Below, in pieces: positions 7,201 to 7,362 of a stretch of DNA of 7,362 bases (within the stretch, counting starts at the first letter, position 1; each line of letters begins with the position of its first letter). The position numbers and the translations under genes are program-made. A model generated the notes under the pieces. The model was not told where the DNA came from. It ran no database searches and saw nothing but the letters and a program-made list of their open reading frames with translations. This stretch comes from Granulosicoccus sp964449565. GTDB lineage: Bacteria; Pseudomonadota; Gammaproteobacteria; Granulosicoccales; Granulosicoccaceae. The stretch covers positions 1 through 7,362 of the forward strand of contig CAYUZB010000152.1 in assembly GCA_964449565.1 (NCBI GenBank). The letters run 5' to 3'.

Positions 7201-7260
7201 GTGGGTGCGAATGTCGATCTCACTGGCAATACGCTAGGAGCTTTTAATCTGGCACCCTAG
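4234..7260 (+). CDS. Large lipoprotein with two FN3 domains and three beta-helix-type repeats
   Basis: A 1008-residue lipoprotein, probably on the outer membrane and possibly surface exposed. A basic N-terminus and hydrophobic core (about 17-33) lead to the lipobox VISC, with the acylated cysteine at C35. Gly at +2, rather than Asp, predicts outer-membrane sorting. A Gly-rich spacer follows, then an unassigned region of about 200 residues starting as a small beta domain (about 50-115) and containing SDVVIRNWF (130-138). Two fibronectin type III domains occupy about 246-337 and 339-430, each opening with a D-x-x-PP-x-x-P pattern. A Pro/Thr linker (435-452) leads to three 184-residue-period repeats (503-1008) with the Gly/Asn/Val-rich look of right-handed parallel beta-helices. 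There is no catalytic motif; adhesion or polysaccharide binding is inferred. The frame is open from 3982, but ATG 4234 is chosen because it gives a proper signal peptide and has GAGG 9 bases upstream; ATG 4249 is an alternative. A strong terminator follows. Confidence 0.9.
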   Translation: MSKYKMKTSKNIVPPWKRIRLAVALTLTSAFVISCGGGGSGDGGIIGTGIELRGTVPTNRAFAESTIEIKSQSGERTTAVIASNGQFSADEVQGSGPFLLRVNLGNGIFLYGISHAIDSASTTQNVHAYSDVVIRNWFATNGLDIDSTFDSAGPVNALPSETEIAAINNDVNALVAPTLDAYGLGNVNLQNVTFSADDTGVDRFLDLNPVIVNNGTITIIVTDPDVSTASTVASNLPVGTDFSATDTQPPEAPSGVRALASASNEIVVAWESSSDNVAVVSYEVLRDGAVVAETPFPVYIDTGLQAGIVFDYVVVALDAAGNRSLVSSTASSATLAAPDVTPPPSPTAVELIPDTASVSIRWTQGNIADVASFTLLRAEGGAMIDTLVRVTSTAFDDVGLNSGTQYCYQVIANDASENASSASDVVCTTTLGSSVTSPTTPTTPTPTPTPTTGLGLDHLTSVDVGGISCTLELTGSDVDGSVNLPAGCYEVPSSLTLGEGDLLTLSPGVILKFAAGTRLTVNSGASLTANGTVANPIILSGLQQTPGFWQGVRFSFSNDLNNSFENVVLEYAGTGANVDGALDLQANSSSISRFSANNLLLRNSDSDGFNFDNGSILGSFSNIVSTSNNRVGRLTPELAGSIAASVEFTGNEIDAISLLNVDVSEASILPNLGVPWLVDDLELDAPFEIAAGNTLIFDSLGRVRVNDSGSLRAVGTALAPITFTGSQMTPGFWEGLELAFSPSINNVLDHVVVEYAGGGSNTNGALDSTANPTFPSRLVVSNTILRNSTGAGFAFDNGTIVDGFSNVTSVGNDVSGIMHPDEVGNLGTGLVLQGNTRDFVELLNGDIETAQTWQTLDVPYFFDDLDIETAWSLSPGTTLVADIGGDIRVEDDGSLNAVGTALAPISFIGEQAVPGSWNGIEFAFSNQVLNVLDNVVVSDAGSGSAPSNAGNISLSCNGTFPAQVNISNSTITNGAGFGVFTSTNGCIVNVGANVDLTGNTLGAFNLAP
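5740..7257 (+). repeat. Three tandem coding repeats with an exact 552-base (184-residue) period
   Basis: Unit 1 spans 5740-6291, unit 2 spans 6292-6843 and unit 3 spans 6844-7257, truncated to 138 residues. Each unit has a hydrophobic strand pattern ending in G-x-L-x-A-x-GT (G-x-L-x-AVGTALAPI in units 2 and 3), then PG(F/S)W at residues 546, 730 and 914, then an N-x-x-(L/F)-(D/E)-(N/H)-VV segment. Units 1 and 2 also share EYAG, a GALD motif, FDNG and a D(D)LE or DDLD end. No gap is needed to keep the three PG-W anchors in register. Units 2 and 3 share the identical 20-base word GTCGGAACTGCATTGGCACC at 6373-6392 and 6925-6944, exactly one period apart. Confidence 0.9.
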
Positions 7261-7291
7261 TTTTGCTGAACGACTCGATGTGACGTAAAGT

Positions 7292-7326
7292 AATGGCGCC
7301 TCCTTTGGGAGGCGCCATTTTCTTTT
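7292..7326 (+). terminator. Strong intrinsic terminator after the lipoprotein gene
   Basis: AATGGCGCCTCC (7292-7303) pairs perfectly with GGAGGCGCCATT (7308-7319) around the tetraloop TTTG. The 12-base, GC-rich stem is followed by TTCTTTT. It lies 31 bases after the lipoprotein stop codon and should end the two-gene operon. The A-rich bases just before the stem (AAAG) can pair with part of the T-rich tail, so it may also work to some extent from the opposite strand. Confidence 0.93.
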
Positions 7327-7362
7327 GTCACGATGGAAATACTATGGCTATTGAATTTTTCT

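Overview
The window looks like ordinary chromosomal DNA from a Gram-negative bacterium, most likely a marine or aquatic gammaproteobacterium. The basis is a YceH-family gene, a NaChBac-type sodium channel of the kind common in marine proteobacteria, and a lipoprotein signal that predicts outer-membrane sorting. Base composition is moderate and even. There is no sign of phage, insertion sequence, CRISPR array, tRNA or rRNA. The species cannot be named from the sequence.

Layout. (1) 46-813, minus strand: yceH, a double winged-helix protein of unknown function. (2) 916-2028, plus strand and divergent from yceH: a membrane-anchored metallo-beta-lactamase-fold hydrolase of the UlaG/RomA/NAPE-PLD-like group. 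(3) 2186-2989, plus: a complete bacterial voltage-gated sodium channel that starts with TTG. (4) 2990-3413: a 424-base non-coding stretch with a distant inverted repeat, a possible weak terminator, a T-rich/AT-rich segment and a promoter-operator-like palindrome. (5) 3414-4241, plus: a helix-turn-helix protein resembling DUF6502. (6) 4234-7260, plus, overlapping gene 5 by 8 bases: a 1008-residue lipoprotein with two fibronectin type III domains, a Pro/Thr linker and three tandem beta-helix-type repeats. (7) 7292-7326: a strong intrinsic terminator closing that operon.

How the genes fit together. The first three genes look like independent single-gene units. The last two form a clear operon with overlapping reading frames and a shared terminator. 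The promoter-like elements and an 8+8 palindrome sit directly on the first start codon, which suggests a leaderless, perhaps autoregulated mRNA. The inference is that the HTH protein regulates, or works with, the surface lipoprotein. This regulator-lipoprotein pair is the best candidate for a little-described system here. The most striking sequence feature is the lipoprotein repeat, which has a period of exactly 184 residues (552 bases) and retains a 20-base identity between units 2 and 3.
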